A DNA stretch of 64,000 nt from the NCBI GenBank assembly GCA_020845755.1, contig JADLFE010000054.1, forward strand, positions 1 to 64,000, in the 5' to 3' direction. How positions within the stretch are numbered: the first letter of the stretch is position 1; the number at the start of each line of letters is the position of its first letter. Positions 6,703 to 15,359 of the stretch are shown here, piece by piece. A program made the translations under genes and the position numbers. The notes beneath the pieces are model-generated. The model did no database searches and had not been told where the DNA came from. It saw only the letters and a program-made list of their open reading frames with translations. The stretch comes from Phycisphaerales bacterium. GTDB taxonomy: Bacteria; Planctomycetota; Phycisphaerae; Phycisphaerales; UBA1924.

Positions 6703-7122
6703 CTAGCCAACCAAGAGAAGCACTGCCTGAATTAGAATCCCGATAGATGCTAGTACGGCCCCCACCGCGAAAATCACGGGCTCGGTCTTGAAGGGCCAGA
6801 CCGAAACCACGAACGCTCCTGCTCCGGTTGAGAAAGCCCCCAGCGCCCCGATCCACCTGAGGAACCAGCGGCGCATGCACAATCCGCGTAGCTCTACTTC
6901 GATTTTCCTAAGCCTATCCAGTTCGGTTCTGTGCGTCTCATCTCGATCGCACATCCCATCAAACATGACTTGGTGTTCGTGAATCTTTTGCGCATGCTCG
7001 ATCGCTTGCCTTTTCTTTGCACTAAAGCCCGCAATCTCTTTCTGTGTAAAGCGATCGGGCTCCTGAGCAGCAGGCTCGGTAGCGCGCATCTGTTGAACTG
7101 AATCGCTGATGCTGCTAGCCAT
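6703..7122 (-). CDS. Two-helix membrane protein, putative PanT-type toxin
   Basis: 139 aa. The N-terminal 85 residues are charged and helical (FTQKEIAGFSAKKRQAIEHA, then a coiled-coil-like segment). Two hydrophobic helices follow at about 86-107 (WFLRWIGALGAFSTGAGAFV) and 115-138. Its start overlaps the Panacea-domain gene by 8 bp, so the two are co-translated. Panacea antitoxins are known to pair with diverse toxins, including membrane-acting ones. By position and topology this is the likely toxin, acting on the membrane. No catalytic motif is visible. Confidence 0.6.
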   Translation of the reverse strand: MASSISDSVQQMRATEPAAQEPDRFTQKEIAGFSAKKRQAIEHAQKIHEHQVMFDGMCDRDETHRTELDRLRKIEVELRGLCMRRWFLRWIGALGAFSTGAGAFVVSVWPFKTEPVIFAVGAVLASIGILIQAVLLLVG

Positions 7123-7642
7123 TGGAGATTTTGGAGACTTGCTCGCGGAAGTACGCTTTCATCGCATCTTTTGGAATGGTAATCCCATGCGGTATTGCGC
7201 CGCCAAACCGATCGTAGATTTGCTTCCACGGAGTGCCATCGGCGTGGGTCATATTCGACAACTGAATGCCTGTGTAGCCTCCATAAATCACCCACGCGCG
7301 ATCAAGCAGCGCCTGCGCATACGGCAGATTCTGATCAGGGCAGTCGGCTATCGATGGGATAAACGGCTCGATTCCTTTGCCCGGAACAAAGCGAACGTCT
7401 TTCGCTCGAACAGTAATCGGTTCAGCGCCGAAGTTCTTGAACTCACTGCGCAGCGAACGAAGAACCGGCCCCCAGCGCCACGCCTCAAAGTCCTCGTCAA
7501 ATAGCGGCCGATCTCCTAGGGCTAGGTGCCAACCCTGGGAGAAATAGAGGAGCTTCTGGAGCTTCATCTGGTCAAGCGGCTTCCCGGCTGCCTCTGCGCG
7601 TTCCAGAAAGAAGTTGGCGATGGCGTCCACCCGCACGGGCAT
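7115..7642 (-). CDS. Panacea-domain (DUF4065/SocA-like) antitoxin
   Basis: 175 aa. The sequence DQMKLQKLLYFSQGWHLALG, then DEDFEAWRWGPVLRSLRSEF, is the hallmark of the Panacea (formerly DUF4065, GepA/SocA-like) domain, which fills the whole protein. In known systems this domain neutralises partner toxins directly. It is the first gene of the pair, overlapping the downstream membrane protein by 8 bp. No Shine-Dalgarno sequence is seen, but TATGAT lies 5 nt before ATG, so the mRNA may be leaderless. Confidence 0.8.
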   Translation of the reverse strand: MPVRVDAIANFFLERAEAAGKPLDQMKLQKLLYFSQGWHLALGDRPLFDEDFEAWRWGPVLRSLRSEFKNFGAEPITVRAKDVRFVPGKGIEPFIPSIADCPDQNLPYAQALLDRAWVIYGGYTGIQLSNMTHADGTPWKQIYDRFGGAIPHGITIPKDAMKAYFREQVSKISNG

Positions 7643-7647
7643 GAAGG

Positions 7648-7653
7648 ATCATA
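7648..7653 (-). promoter_or_regulatory. -10 element (TATGAT) of the Panacea operon
   Basis: TATGAT ends 5 nt before the ATG at 7,642. Transcription would start at or near the start codon. No clear -35 is seen. Confidence 0.45.
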
Positions 7654-7724
7654 CGCATCGGAACCCTATCGCGTTGCCCCATCCGTAAGCGATGAATAGG
7701 TCATGGAAGCCTCCGGGCCGAAGT

Positions 7725-10700
7725 CTACAGCATTTTCGCCAGCCGCTCCTCCAACCCCTTCGCCTCCGCGTCGGTGAGTCCCGCGAGGGCGTAGATGATC
7801 CGGTCGATGAGGGCTTGGAGCGGCTGGGCGTCGGCGGCGAGCTTGGAGCGTTCCACGCGGGCGATCGAGCCTCGCGCCTTTTCGGCGCGGATGATTCGCT
7901 TCACCAAATCGACCAACACCTCTTGAACCGCCTTCGGGAACGGCGGACTCGCAAGAGCGGGCTTCAGCGCGGCGAACGCGCCTTCGAGGTCGCCCGCCTT
8001 GATCAAGCCGAGCGCGGCGTCGCGGAGTTTCGTGTCAGAGACATCGCCATCGTCCGCAAAGATCGGGCATGGCAGTATGTTGAACTGGTACTCGCCCACC
8101 ATCGCATTCGTACTGCCAAGTCGAAAGTACCACTCGCACAATTGACTGTTCAGCATCGCGGTGACGATTTCAAGTGGCACTTTGCAAAGGGGCTCGGGAA
8201 CATAGCTGACGGATTCAAGCAGGAATGTGCCCGCTGGGACGGGGCACGCAACGAGCCGTCGAAAATTGTTCTGCGGCGATTTTCGTTGAAAGCCAACGCG
8301 GGGCGAGTGATGATGATGCGCCTTGGAATCGGGGGACTTCCCTCTTAGGAATTGGGTGGTGCGGACGTAGAGGGGAGTACCCTGCGACGCCTCCCGGATG
8401 CAGTACAGACAAAGGTGCGCGCCGCGAATGATCTCTGGGCCATCGTTCGGATCGTAAGAGATTGTTCCCTTCTTTATGTCATTGCTTTCGTTCGCCTCCC
8501 CCTGGAACGACGTGGCCCATGTGCCGAGGCGCGAGAGGCGACCTGATTGCATTAGCTGTACGGCGAGATCCCAGTCGGCCTGCGAGCAAGTCACGATCGC
8601 ACCGTTGTCTGGGTCGTAGAGCGGGATGTCCGCCGTTCGGAGTGTTAGTGAGGGCGCATGAGCTTCTACTTTGTTCGCCGGATGTTGGCGCGCCTGAAAC
8701 GGCGCGCTCTTCAACGCGGGCTTGTCAGTCTTCACCATCGTAAAGATCGTGGTCGAGAGCTTGGCTTCGGGGAAAACTCGGCGCGTCGGGTCGTCCTTCT
8801 GCGGGAATGCCTCGATCGCGGTGAACGCTCCGGCCTTCAAGATCGCCTTGCGGATGTCGGCGGCTTGGTCGTCCCCGAGCAGTGGCATCGGCACGATGAA
8901 TCCGAAGCGTCCGCCGTCGGCGAGAAGATCGAGGGCACGACAGATGAAGAGCTTGTAGAGGTTGTTCTTACCGCGGCGTGACGGGTCGTAAATCGGCGCG
9001 GCTTCAATGAAGCCCTTGAACGCGGTGAGGTCGCGCCCGAGTTCCTTCTCGGCGAGAACGTCGTAGGGCGGATTGCCGATGATCGCATCGAAGCCGACTC
9101 GCCCTCGCGCCTTGCGGCCGGGTGAGAGGAATACCTCGGGGAACTCGAACTCCCAGTGGAATGCGTCGATCCCGGGCGCGGTGGCACGGGCGACGGCGGG
9201 CGCGAACCATGCGGCCTTCTCGATCGCGCGGAACTTGGTGGGGCTGAGCGCGTTGAGCGCTTCCTGATATTGCGCGGGCGTGAGTTCGTCCTGGCCTTCG
9301 GGGGTGAAGAAAACCGAGGTCCAGAGGTCGGCGAGCCGGGCGAAGGGGCGGCGGACGGCCTCGAATGAATCGCGGTAGAGGTGTTCTTTCTCTTTGACCT
9401 GGGGGACGGTCGCGGAGGGCGTGCGCCGAATGTCTTCGAGGGGCTTCAAAAGCGAAGGGAGCGCGCCTTCGAGAGTGCCCGGCGCGAGCGCCGTCGCCCC
9501 GAGTCTTTGATCGTGAAGCGTGCCGAGTTGCTCGATCCTCGCGCCGATGAGGCTATCCCCGTGCCGGAGGTGGTGATCGAGGAATGAGAGGGGCTGAACG
9601 GCGGAGACGGTTTCAAGCCACAGCGCGAGCTTGGCGAGTTCGACGGCGATCGGGTTCTTGTCCACGCCGTAGATGCAGCGCTCGATGACGCGGCGCTTCC
9701 AGAAGAGGAGCGTGGGCGCATCGCCCTTGCCCTCCTCGGGTTCGTCGGGATCGGCGGTGTTCGGATTGGTGGCGATCTCTGCCGCGAGGTACTGGCACGC
9801 GCTCAAGAGAAAGTGACCCGAGCCCATCGCGGGATCGAGAACCGCGAGGCGGAGAACGCGATCGTCATACTCGGCGCGGAGCCGGGTAAGGTCTTTGTCG
9901 ATCGCCTCCCGATTGCCGTTGCGGGCAGACTTGCGGGCGGATTCGAGCGCGGTGATTTCGGCTGTGAGAGTGTCTCCGATTTCCCTGCAGAGAGGGCCGA
10001 GAGTGTTCTCCACGATGTACGAAACGATGTGGTCGGGCGTGTAGTAGGAGCCCGAGGCGCGGCGCTCGCCCTTGTCGGTTTCGAGGTAGACTTCGCCGGG
10101 AGCGTGGGTCTTCGTCGTCTGCTGGTAGCCCGCTTCGAGGGGAGCACTGACGGCGACAGTCTTCTCGATCGTCTTGCCGCCGTCACGCTTGGTGATAATG
10201 ACCATCGGCTCGCTCGCGTGACGAGGTCGAAGTTCGAGGAGCCCTTCGTAGATGTTGCCGAGATGCTGAATCGCAAGGTCGCGGTAGTCCACACTCACGC
10301 GATCGCCCGGCGCCCCATCGGGATCGGTGGCTCGCCGGAGTGAATCAAGAACACGGGCGGCGTACTGGTCGGGGAGCGCGTTGTTGCTGAGGAACGGGTG
10401 CGCTGCGCTGTCGAAGAGTCCGCCGTTGTAGGACGTGACGCCGTAGCTCGCGTGCCCCCGGTCGATGAGGTCGAAGAGGTCGGACCAGTAGCGCCATGCG
10501 CCTGTGCCGCCGGACGGGAGCATCCCGCCGTCAAGTTGTGGGAGTAGATCGTTGTGCTGGGCGGTGAGGCTGCGGTTTTTCGTGTACGTCGGATGAGTCT
10601 TGTAAGGGAGAAGCTGACGATCCTCGGCGAAGAGGATGAAGAGGAGCCGGAAGAGAAGCGTAAACGAGTTGGCGCGGCACGCTTCGAGGTCGCGTCCGGG

Positions 10701-11558
10701 GTCCAGCGCGTTGGGCTTGTGCGCGAGGAAGCCCTCGATACAAAGCCTGAGCGCCTCGAAGACTTGATCGCGTAGTTCGTCTCCCACGCGGAGCCGGTAT
10801 TCGGTGCTGCCCTTGAGGGCACGCTCGATGAGCGGGATGCGCTGCTGGAGTGACTGGAACGCGGGCGGCGTGACGAGCAGATACCAGCGGAGAAACTCAT
10901 TCAGGATGTCTTCGTGCCCGGCGGAGCGGTTGCCGGAGCCCTGGCGTCCCAGCCAGCGCGAGAGGAGAAGCGGGAGGTTTAGTTCGAGGAACGTCTCGAA
11001 TCGAGGCTGACTCCGTTTGAGTTGGCGTGGGATGAGCCGCCAGCGCTGTCCGTTGGTGAGGAGCCCCCATTCGAGCCCGGTCTGATTCATGTACCACTCG
11101 ATCTGTTCGGGCGGGTACTCGCGCGGGCCGGACTTGGCGCGGTGATCGAGGCTGACATCCCATGCCTTTGCGTCGGCGACGATCGTCGGGTGCTTCCAGA
11201 AATGCGGGTCTGTCTTTCCGGCGTTCACGGCGGAGCGCTTCGCGGCTTTGTCAAGGAAGAGGGCGTAGTCGGGCTTGCGCCCTTTGATGAAGGTCTGGTA
11301 GTAGAGAGGCCAGCCGAGGGCTTCGAGTACGGGCTGAATCCACGCCTCTTCGAGCGTCTGCTCTCCGCCGTACTTTGGGGCCAAGTCCTCTTGATCTCGC
11401 CAAACGTCGGCGATTCGATCGAGGCACGCACGGGCTTCGGCGCGGCGCTCGGTCCACTCGGGTTCAAGCGGGAGTCTGCGCTCGAGCCAGTGATTGGCGA
11501 AGAGTTCGGAGTTCCGAACCGGGCCGAAGAGGAGGGGGCGGGTGTGGTTGGGCGGCAT
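7725..11558 (-). CDS. Type IIG (Eco57I-like) restriction-modification fusion enzyme
   Basis: 1,277 aa from the ATG at 11,558. An extension of 174 codons upstream is low-quality Arg/Cys-rich frame and is rejected. The N-terminus holds a PD-(D/E)xK-like nuclease (KPDYALFLDKAA, then TIVADAKAW). After a helical linker comes GSYYTPDHIVSYIVENTLGP and the gamma-class adenine methyltransferase: SAM motif LDPAMGSGHFL at about residue 575 and catalytic NPPY in IIGNPPYDVL at about residue 828. The C-terminal third is a TaqI-like target-recognition region. One chain should therefore methylate and cleave DNA. It stands alone, with no separate S, R or BREX gene nearby, and is the main defence cargo of element B. 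Confidence 0.85.
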   Translation of the reverse strand: MPPNHTRPLLFGPVRNSELFANHWLERRLPLEPEWTERRAEARACLDRIADVWRDQEDLAPKYGGEQTLEEAWIQPVLEALGWPLYYQTFIKGRKPDYALFLDKAAKRSAVNAGKTDPHFWKHPTIVADAKAWDVSLDHRAKSGPREYPPEQIEWYMNQTGLEWGLLTNGQRWRLIPRQLKRSQPRFETFLELNLPLLLSRWLGRQGSGNRSAGHEDILNEFLRWYLLVTPPAFQSLQQRIPLIERALKGSTEYRLRVGDELRDQVFEALRLCIEGFLAHKPNALDPGRDLEACRANSFTLLFRLLFILFAEDRQLLPYKTHPTYTKNRSLTAQHNDLLPQLDGGMLPSGGTGAWRYWSDLFDLIDRGHASYGVTSYNGGLFDSAAHPFLSNNALPDQYAARVLDSLRRATDPDGAPGDRVSVDYRDLAIQHLGNIYEGLLELRPRHASEPMVIITKRDGGKTIEKTVAVSAPLEAGYQQTTKTHAPGEVYLETDKGERRASGSYYTPDHIVSYIVENTLGPLCREIGDTLTAEITALESARKSARNGNREAIDKDLTRLRAEYDDRVLRLAVLDPAMGSGHFLLSACQYLAAEIATNPNTADPDEPEEGKGDAPTLLFWKRRVIERCIYGVDKNPIAVELAKLALWLETVSAVQPLSFLDHHLRHGDSLIGARIEQLGTLHDQRLGATALAPGTLEGALPSLLKPLEDIRRTPSATVPQVKEKEHLYRDSFEAVRRPFARLADLWTSVFFTPEGQDELTPAQYQEALNALSPTKFRAIEKAAWFAPAVARATAPGIDAFHWEFEFPEVFLSPGRKARGRVGFDAIIGNPPYDVLAEKELGRDLTAFKGFIEAAPIYDPSRRGKNNLYKLFICRALDLLADGGRFGFIVPMPLLGDDQAADIRKAILKAGAFTAIEAFPQKDDPTRRVFPEAKLSTTIFTMVKTDKPALKSAPFQARQHPANKVEAHAPSLTLRTADIPLYDPDNGAIVTCSQADWDLAVQLMQSGRLSRLGTWATSFQGEANESNDIKKGTISYDPNDGPEIIRGAHLCLYCIREASQGTPLYVRTTQFLRGKSPDSKAHHHHSPRVGFQRKSPQNNFRRLVACPVPAGTFLLESVSYVPEPLCKVPLEIVTAMLNSQLCEWYFRLGSTNAMVGEYQFNILPCPIFADDGDVSDTKLRDAALGLIKAGDLEGAFAALKPALASPPFPKAVQEVLVDLVKRIIRAEKARGSIARVERSKLAADAQPLQALIDRIIYALAGLTDAEAKGLEERLAKML

Positions 11559-11961
11559 TCCCGAGCGGTTCCCTTGACCAAGCGTGGCACGGTGTGTCAC
11601 GCCTGACTGTGCGCATCCGTGCACTGACAGTATCCAAGGAGCGGCCTCTCTCCGCAACCCCGGGGGGGGGGGCGTCGTGGGAAGGATGGCTGTTAGGACG
11701 AGCATCGATACACGATCTGCTTCCCCGTACTTTCTTGGTGCGGGCCTCAAAGTGGCTTGCCGGGAACACCCGGCGCACTGGCGAACGACGGCCTTTGCCG
11801 GGACGGATGTCTCGCCGCTCGCGGAGTGGATTCGGACAGGCAACAATTGAGATAACACGGGTAGCGGGCTGGTGTTGCAACACCACCCGCGAACGCGAGG
11901 GCGTCGGCGTCGGAACCATCCCCGAAGCCACGCCCGAGCGGCCCCGCAAGGATGGTGAAGC
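11559..11961. other. Divergent intergenic region with a G11 homopolymer
   Basis: The 403 bp between the divergent restriction-modification gene and the 548-aa gene contain no supported ORF. An uninterrupted run of eleven G (11,662-11,672), preceded by four C, lies about 105 bp upstream of the enzyme start. No clear sigma70 promoter is visible. Homopolymers of this length can slip during replication. Confidence 0.6.
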
Positions 11962-13608
11962 ATGCCAAGGACGCCCCGTGGGGATGACAAACTCGCGCGC
12001 CTACAAGCGGTACAGACCCGCGTGCGCGAACTGGCGCGGAAGCACGATTGGTTCGCGGAAGCGATCCGGCGCGCGTTCAATGATTACCTGGCCCTGGGCG
12101 CTCGGTTCCTGGCCGAGGAATCAGCCATGCACAGCCGCGAGCGCGGGTTGGCCCGCGATCTGCTGGCCGCCGGCCACCTGTTCGATCCGAAGTGCAAAGA
12201 CAATCGGCCTTGCCTGTTGGTGAAGGTCGAAGGGCTGTGCCCCGTCGCATTGGCCGATCAACTGGCGAAGCACTCGCGCGGCGATTTGATGCCCACGAAA
12301 CTGGAGCGTGCGGGCGCGGCGGCGGCGCTTGCGGCGCTGGACCGCGACGCGATCTATCAGGACCGCGACCTATCCGAGAAGAAACGCGATGCGATGACGG
12401 TCGAATATCGGGCGGCGAAGGCTGCGAAGACGCACGTTTCGTTCACTTGGCAGATTTTGATCGCGCGGCCTGACGATTGGCGGGCACCCGCCGACCCGCA
12501 CAGTCTCGACCGAGCTGACTTGGAACGATTCACGGAACTCGATTTCCGAACGATCGTCCTCTACAGGCTGGGAGGGCTTGCCGACACAGGCGCGCTGCGG
12601 CCCATCGTTTCCAAGCCGACCAGCACCGGCGACCGGGTGAAGGACATGGCGGCGTATGCGGCTTGGCGGTTTCGCTACCCGATCAACGACAATGACCGCG
12701 ACCAGAATCAACCGGCCCTGAGTGCCGAAGCACTCGCGCCGGAAGTCGCGGAACAGATGATCGCGGATGCAGAACGGTGGTTCAGCAAACACGAGTCGTC
12801 CGCGCCACTGCCGCCATCCGTGCTGCGGATCGCGTTTTACGCGGTCGCCGGATACTTCGATGCGATCCGGCGGGAGTGGATCGCAGGGGATCAGAAGCAA
12901 CTACGAATCCTTGCGTCGGGGTGCGGATCGGAAACGAGCGGGTACGCCGCGCTCATGCAGCAAGCGCGAGCGGAAGTCTCTTGGCGTTGGGGCAAGCTTC
13001 AGGCGGACCCCGACCTGCTCCCGTGTGTGCTGCCATACTGCGATCCCAGCCTGCGCGACAGCATTCAACGCATGATCCGCCTGACCGACATGGATTCGAC
13101 CCAGCCCGATGGGGAGGGCGAATCGTCCGAGCGCTGGCGTCAAACTTGGAGTGCGATGGACTTGGACGGCGAGATGGACGAATTGATACCGAAGTTGCGC
13201 GCCGCTGGGGATGCCGCGTTGCTCCCCAAAGCGCCGGCGATTGACCCCGCAGTAGTGACGGAGATACAAGCAAGTCGCGCCGCGATCGAGCGCGTCGCGG
13301 AAGAATTCAAGTCTTGGGACGCGCGGGATGACGGAGGCCGCCACGCAAAGCTTCCGGCCCTTTCCGGTGGTGTCGCTCTCACCTCTGACCACGAGTCCAT
13401 CCTGGCAGTCCTGGGCAAGACTCCGACAAAGCGCAAGACCGTGATCGACGTGGCCAGTGCCGGAACGATTCGGAACCGCGAGACGGTGGGTCGGCTGCTG
13501 TCCGAGTTGGAGGAAGCCGGATTGGTCGATCGGCTCTACGGGAAACGCAAGGGGTATGCGCTCACGGACGCAGGGCGCAAGCGGTTGCCCGGCGCATCGC
13601 TGACATAA
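11962..13608 (+). CDS. 548-aa element protein of unknown function with C-terminal winged helix
   Basis: The N-terminal part is mainly helical (RVRELARKHDWFAEAIRRAF, NDYLALGARFL). The middle has charged regions with no motif I recognise. The last 70 residues form a MarR-like winged HTH (ESILAVLGKTPTKRKTVIDV, then ETVGRLLSELEEAGLVDRLY). GGTGA lies 3 nt and AAGGA 10 nt before ATG. It is the first rightward gene of a set leading to the primase, so it may be a replication or regulatory protein, but that is inference. Confidence 0.6.
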   Translation: MPRTPRGDDKLARLQAVQTRVRELARKHDWFAEAIRRAFNDYLALGARFLAEESAMHSRERGLARDLLAAGHLFDPKCKDNRPCLLVKVEGLCPVALADQLAKHSRGDLMPTKLERAGAAAALAALDRDAIYQDRDLSEKKRDAMTVEYRAAKAAKTHVSFTWQILIARPDDWRAPADPHSLDRADLERFTELDFRTIVLYRLGGLADTGALRPIVSKPTSTGDRVKDMAAYAAWRFRYPINDNDRDQNQPALSAEALAPEVAEQMIADAERWFSKHESSAPLPPSVLRIAFYAVAGYFDAIRREWIAGDQKQLRILASGCGSETSGYAALMQQARAEVSWRWGKLQADPDLLPCVLPYCDPSLRDSIQRMIRLTDMDSTQPDGEGESSERWRQTWSAMDLDGEMDELIPKLRAAGDAALLPKAPAIDPAVVTEIQASRAAIERVAEEFKSWDARDDGGRHAKLPALSGGVALTSDHESILAVLGKTPTKRKTVIDVASAGTIRNRETVGRLLSELEEAGLVDRLYGKRKGYALTDAGRKRLPGASLT

Positions 13609-13641
13609 CTCCGGCGCAAATGCCGACATAACTCCGGCGCA
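13602..13641. repeat. Two 17-bp direct repeats, iteron- or operator-like
   Basis: GACATAACTCCGGCGCA occurs at 13,602-13,618 and 13,625-13,641, spaced 23 bp start to start. The pair straddles the stop of the 548-aa gene, just upstream of two small DNA-binding proteins and the primase. It could be a binding site for one of those or part of an origin. Confidence 0.5.
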
Positions 13642-13671
13642 TACGAGGAGCGTGCCAGCGATCGTTTTGGC

Positions 13672-13875
13672 ATGTTGAACACACCAAGCGAGCGCCCGCT
13701 GAAACTCGCCGAAATGGCCCGGCTGCTGGGCGTTTCCGTGACGTGGCTACGGGCCGAAGCCGAGCGGGGTGCGCTCCCGCATGTCAAGACCGATCGGGGG
13801 ATGCTCTTCGATCGTGCAACGGTCGAGCGGCTTCTGATCAAACGCGCCAAGAGTGAGGGGGTGTCGCGTGGCTGA
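13672..13875 (+). CDS. Small AlpA/excisionase-like HTH protein
   Basis: 67 aa. LKLAEMARLLGVSVTWLRAE, then LPHVKTDRGMLFDRATVERL, is a complete HTH_17 domain with almost nothing else. GAGGAG lies 22 nt upstream, rather far. The gene overlaps the next small HTH gene by 8 bp if that starts at GTG. Such proteins act as excisionases or as activators of element genes. Confidence 0.6.
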   Translation: MLNTPSERPLKLAEMARLLGVSVTWLRAEAERGALPHVKTDRGMLFDRATVERLLIKRAKSEGVSRG

Positions 13876-14107
13876 CCTTCCAAACGTCCCAACCCCGCTC
13901 ATGGTTCGCGGCATTCGCGCCGGATGCAAGCTGACGGGCTTGGGCGAGCGCACGGTGTGGATGTATGTCAACAAAAACGCGATCCCTCACCGGCGCGTCG
14001 GGCGTGCGATCATGTTCGTGCCGGATGAGGTGGCGGCATGGATCGCCGCTGGCTGTCCTTGCGAAACCGGCGCGGCCGATCGCATTCGGAAGGCGGCCCG
14101 CCCATGA
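13868..14107 (+). CDS. Second small excisionase-like HTH protein
   Basis: 79 aa from the GTG at 13,868, preferred because it overlaps the previous stop (gtggctga). An ATG five codons upstream is also possible. MVRGIRAGCKLTGLGERTVW and IPHRRVGRAIMFVPDEVAAW show the HTH_17 fold with a degenerate first helix. It ends in an ATGA overlap with the primase gene, so these genes form one translationally coupled operon. Confidence 0.55.
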   Translation: MADLPNVPTPLMVRGIRAGCKLTGLGERTVWMYVNKNAIPHRRVGRAIMFVPDEVAAWIAAGCPCETGAADRIRKAARP

Positions 14108-15324
14108 GCGATCGTGTCGCGGAGAGTCCGATCGTCGCGGCCGCGATCGACTACGCGCGGCGCGCCTGGTCGGTGATTCCGCTCAAAGGGAAGCTGCCCG
14201 CCATGCGGACGTGGAAGGTCTGCCAGTCCGTGCCCGTGACCGATCAGGCGAATCTCATGCGTCTGTTCGGCGCGCCCGGCGTGTCCGGCGTGGGAGTGAT
14301 CCTCGGGCGCGTTTCCGGCCACCTCTACGTCCGCGATTTTGACGATGCCGACGCCTACAGCGGATGGGCCGAATCGCATCCCAAACTCGCACGAACTTTG
14401 CCGACGGTGCGGACGGTGCGGGGCGCGCACGTTTACGGGCGCTGGAAGGGCGTCAAGCCCTCTACATACGCCGACGGCGAGCTTCGCGCAGAAGGGCAGT
14501 ACGTCGTCGCCCCGCCGAGCGCGCATCCGTCTGGGGCGGTCTACGCCAACTTGGTGCCATTCCCGGACTGCGACGTGCCGGAAGTCGATCCCGCCGACGC
14601 CGGACTTATGGCGCAGCCGGTACCCGAGTTGATGAAGCGCGCAGCAGAGAGTGCAGAGAGGACAGAGAGTGCGGAGAGGGCAGAGTGTTCCGAGCCTGTC
14701 GAAGAGTCTGACCATTGCATCAAAGTCTCAGATTCTCAAAGCTCTCTGTCTCTCTGCTGCGCGCCGGATGATCTGGATGGGCTGATCGACGCGGCTATCC
14801 GCGCGACCATCCCAACCCAGAACGGTCAGAGGCACCGGCGGCTATTCCTGTTCGCACGGCGCTTGAAGGGCATTCCGGCCCTGACCGAACAGCCCGCGAA
14901 GGCGCTCAAGCCCTATGTGCGCCGATGGTTTGACGCGGCGGTGCCGTATATCACGACCCGCGACTTCGACGTGACGTGGGGCGAGTTTGCAACGGCTTGG
15001 CAGCGCGTCCGCTGGGGCATCGGTGACGGCCCGCTGATGAAGGCCGCCTCGCAAGCGGCGATCCTGGGGCCCCCGGCGTGCGCCAGCGACTACGGGCCCG
15101 CGCTGGCAAGATTGGCGGCGATTCTTCGAGAGCTTCAGCGGGCGGCTGGCGAAAGCTTGATCTTCCTGTCAGGCGACAAGGCGGGCGAACTCGTGGGGGT
15201 CGATCGGGGCACGGGCACAAGGTACCTTCAGGCGCTGGTCGCGGACGGCGTGTTAGAGGTGGCCCAGCGACCCCCACGCGGGGCAAGGGTGGCGATTCGG
15301 TACTGGTATCGCGGAGATATGTAG
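14104..15324 (+). CDS. Bifunctional DNA primase/polymerase (PrimPol, AEP superfamily)
   Basis: 406 aa from the ATG at 14,104, which overlaps the previous stop as ATGA. An upstream in-frame ATG at 14,038 is less likely. The N-terminal 180 residues form the PrimPol domain: AIDYARRAWSVIPLKGKLPA, then the acidic pair in YVRDFDDADA, RGAHVYGRWKG, and QYVVAPPSAHPSGAVY. The C-terminal part is helical, with a winged-helix end that may bind DNA. It should prime element DNA replication. A repetitive, inverted-repeat-bounded stretch is inserted in frame between the two halves. Confidence 0.8.
   Translation: MSDRVAESPIVAAAIDYARRAWSVIPLKGKLPAMRTWKVCQSVPVTDQANLMRLFGAPGVSGVGVILGRVSGHLYVRDFDDADAYSGWAESHPKLARTLPTVRTVRGAHVYGRWKGVKPSTYADGELRAEGQYVVAPPSAHPSGAVYANLVPFPDCDVPEVDPADAGLMAQPVPELMKRAAESAERTESAERAECSEPVEESDHCIKVSDSQSSLSLCCAPDDLDGLIDAAIRATIPTQNGQRHRRLFLFARRLKGIPALTEQPAKALKPYVRRWFDAAVPYITTRDFDVTWGEFATAWQRVRWGIGDGPLMKAASQAAILGPPACASDYGPALARLAAILRELQRAAGESLIFLSGDKAGELVGVDRGTGTRYLQALVADGVLEVAQRPPRGARVAIRYWYRGDM
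14637..14764. repeat. 128-bp palindromic, purine-repeat insertion inside the primase gene
   Basis: The arms GCGCGCAGCAGAGAG (14,637-14,651) and CTCTCTGCTGCGCGC (14,750-14,764) are perfect inverted copies. Between them are short repeats of GCAGAGAGT/GCGGAGAGG type. The stretch keeps the reading frame and encodes a Ser/Glu/Ala-rich linker. Confidence 0.7.
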
Positions 15325-15353
15325 TTGCTCACCGACAACCATTGTGGTACACT
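15325..15353 (+). promoter_or_regulatory. Sigma70 promoter of the Cro/CI-integrase pair, leaderless spacing
   Basis: TTGCTC (15,325-15,330), a 17-bp spacer and TACACT (15,348-15,353). The second in-frame ATG (15,360) is 6 nt beyond the -10, so transcription probably starts at that codon. Confidence 0.6.
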
Positions 15354-15359
15354 ATGGGC

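Noticed and set aside
11559..12080. 174-codon N-terminal extension of the type IIG enzyme
   Set aside because: Low-quality Arg/Cys-rich sequence crossing the G11 tract and the start of the divergent gene; the ATG at 11,558 begins the family-like part.
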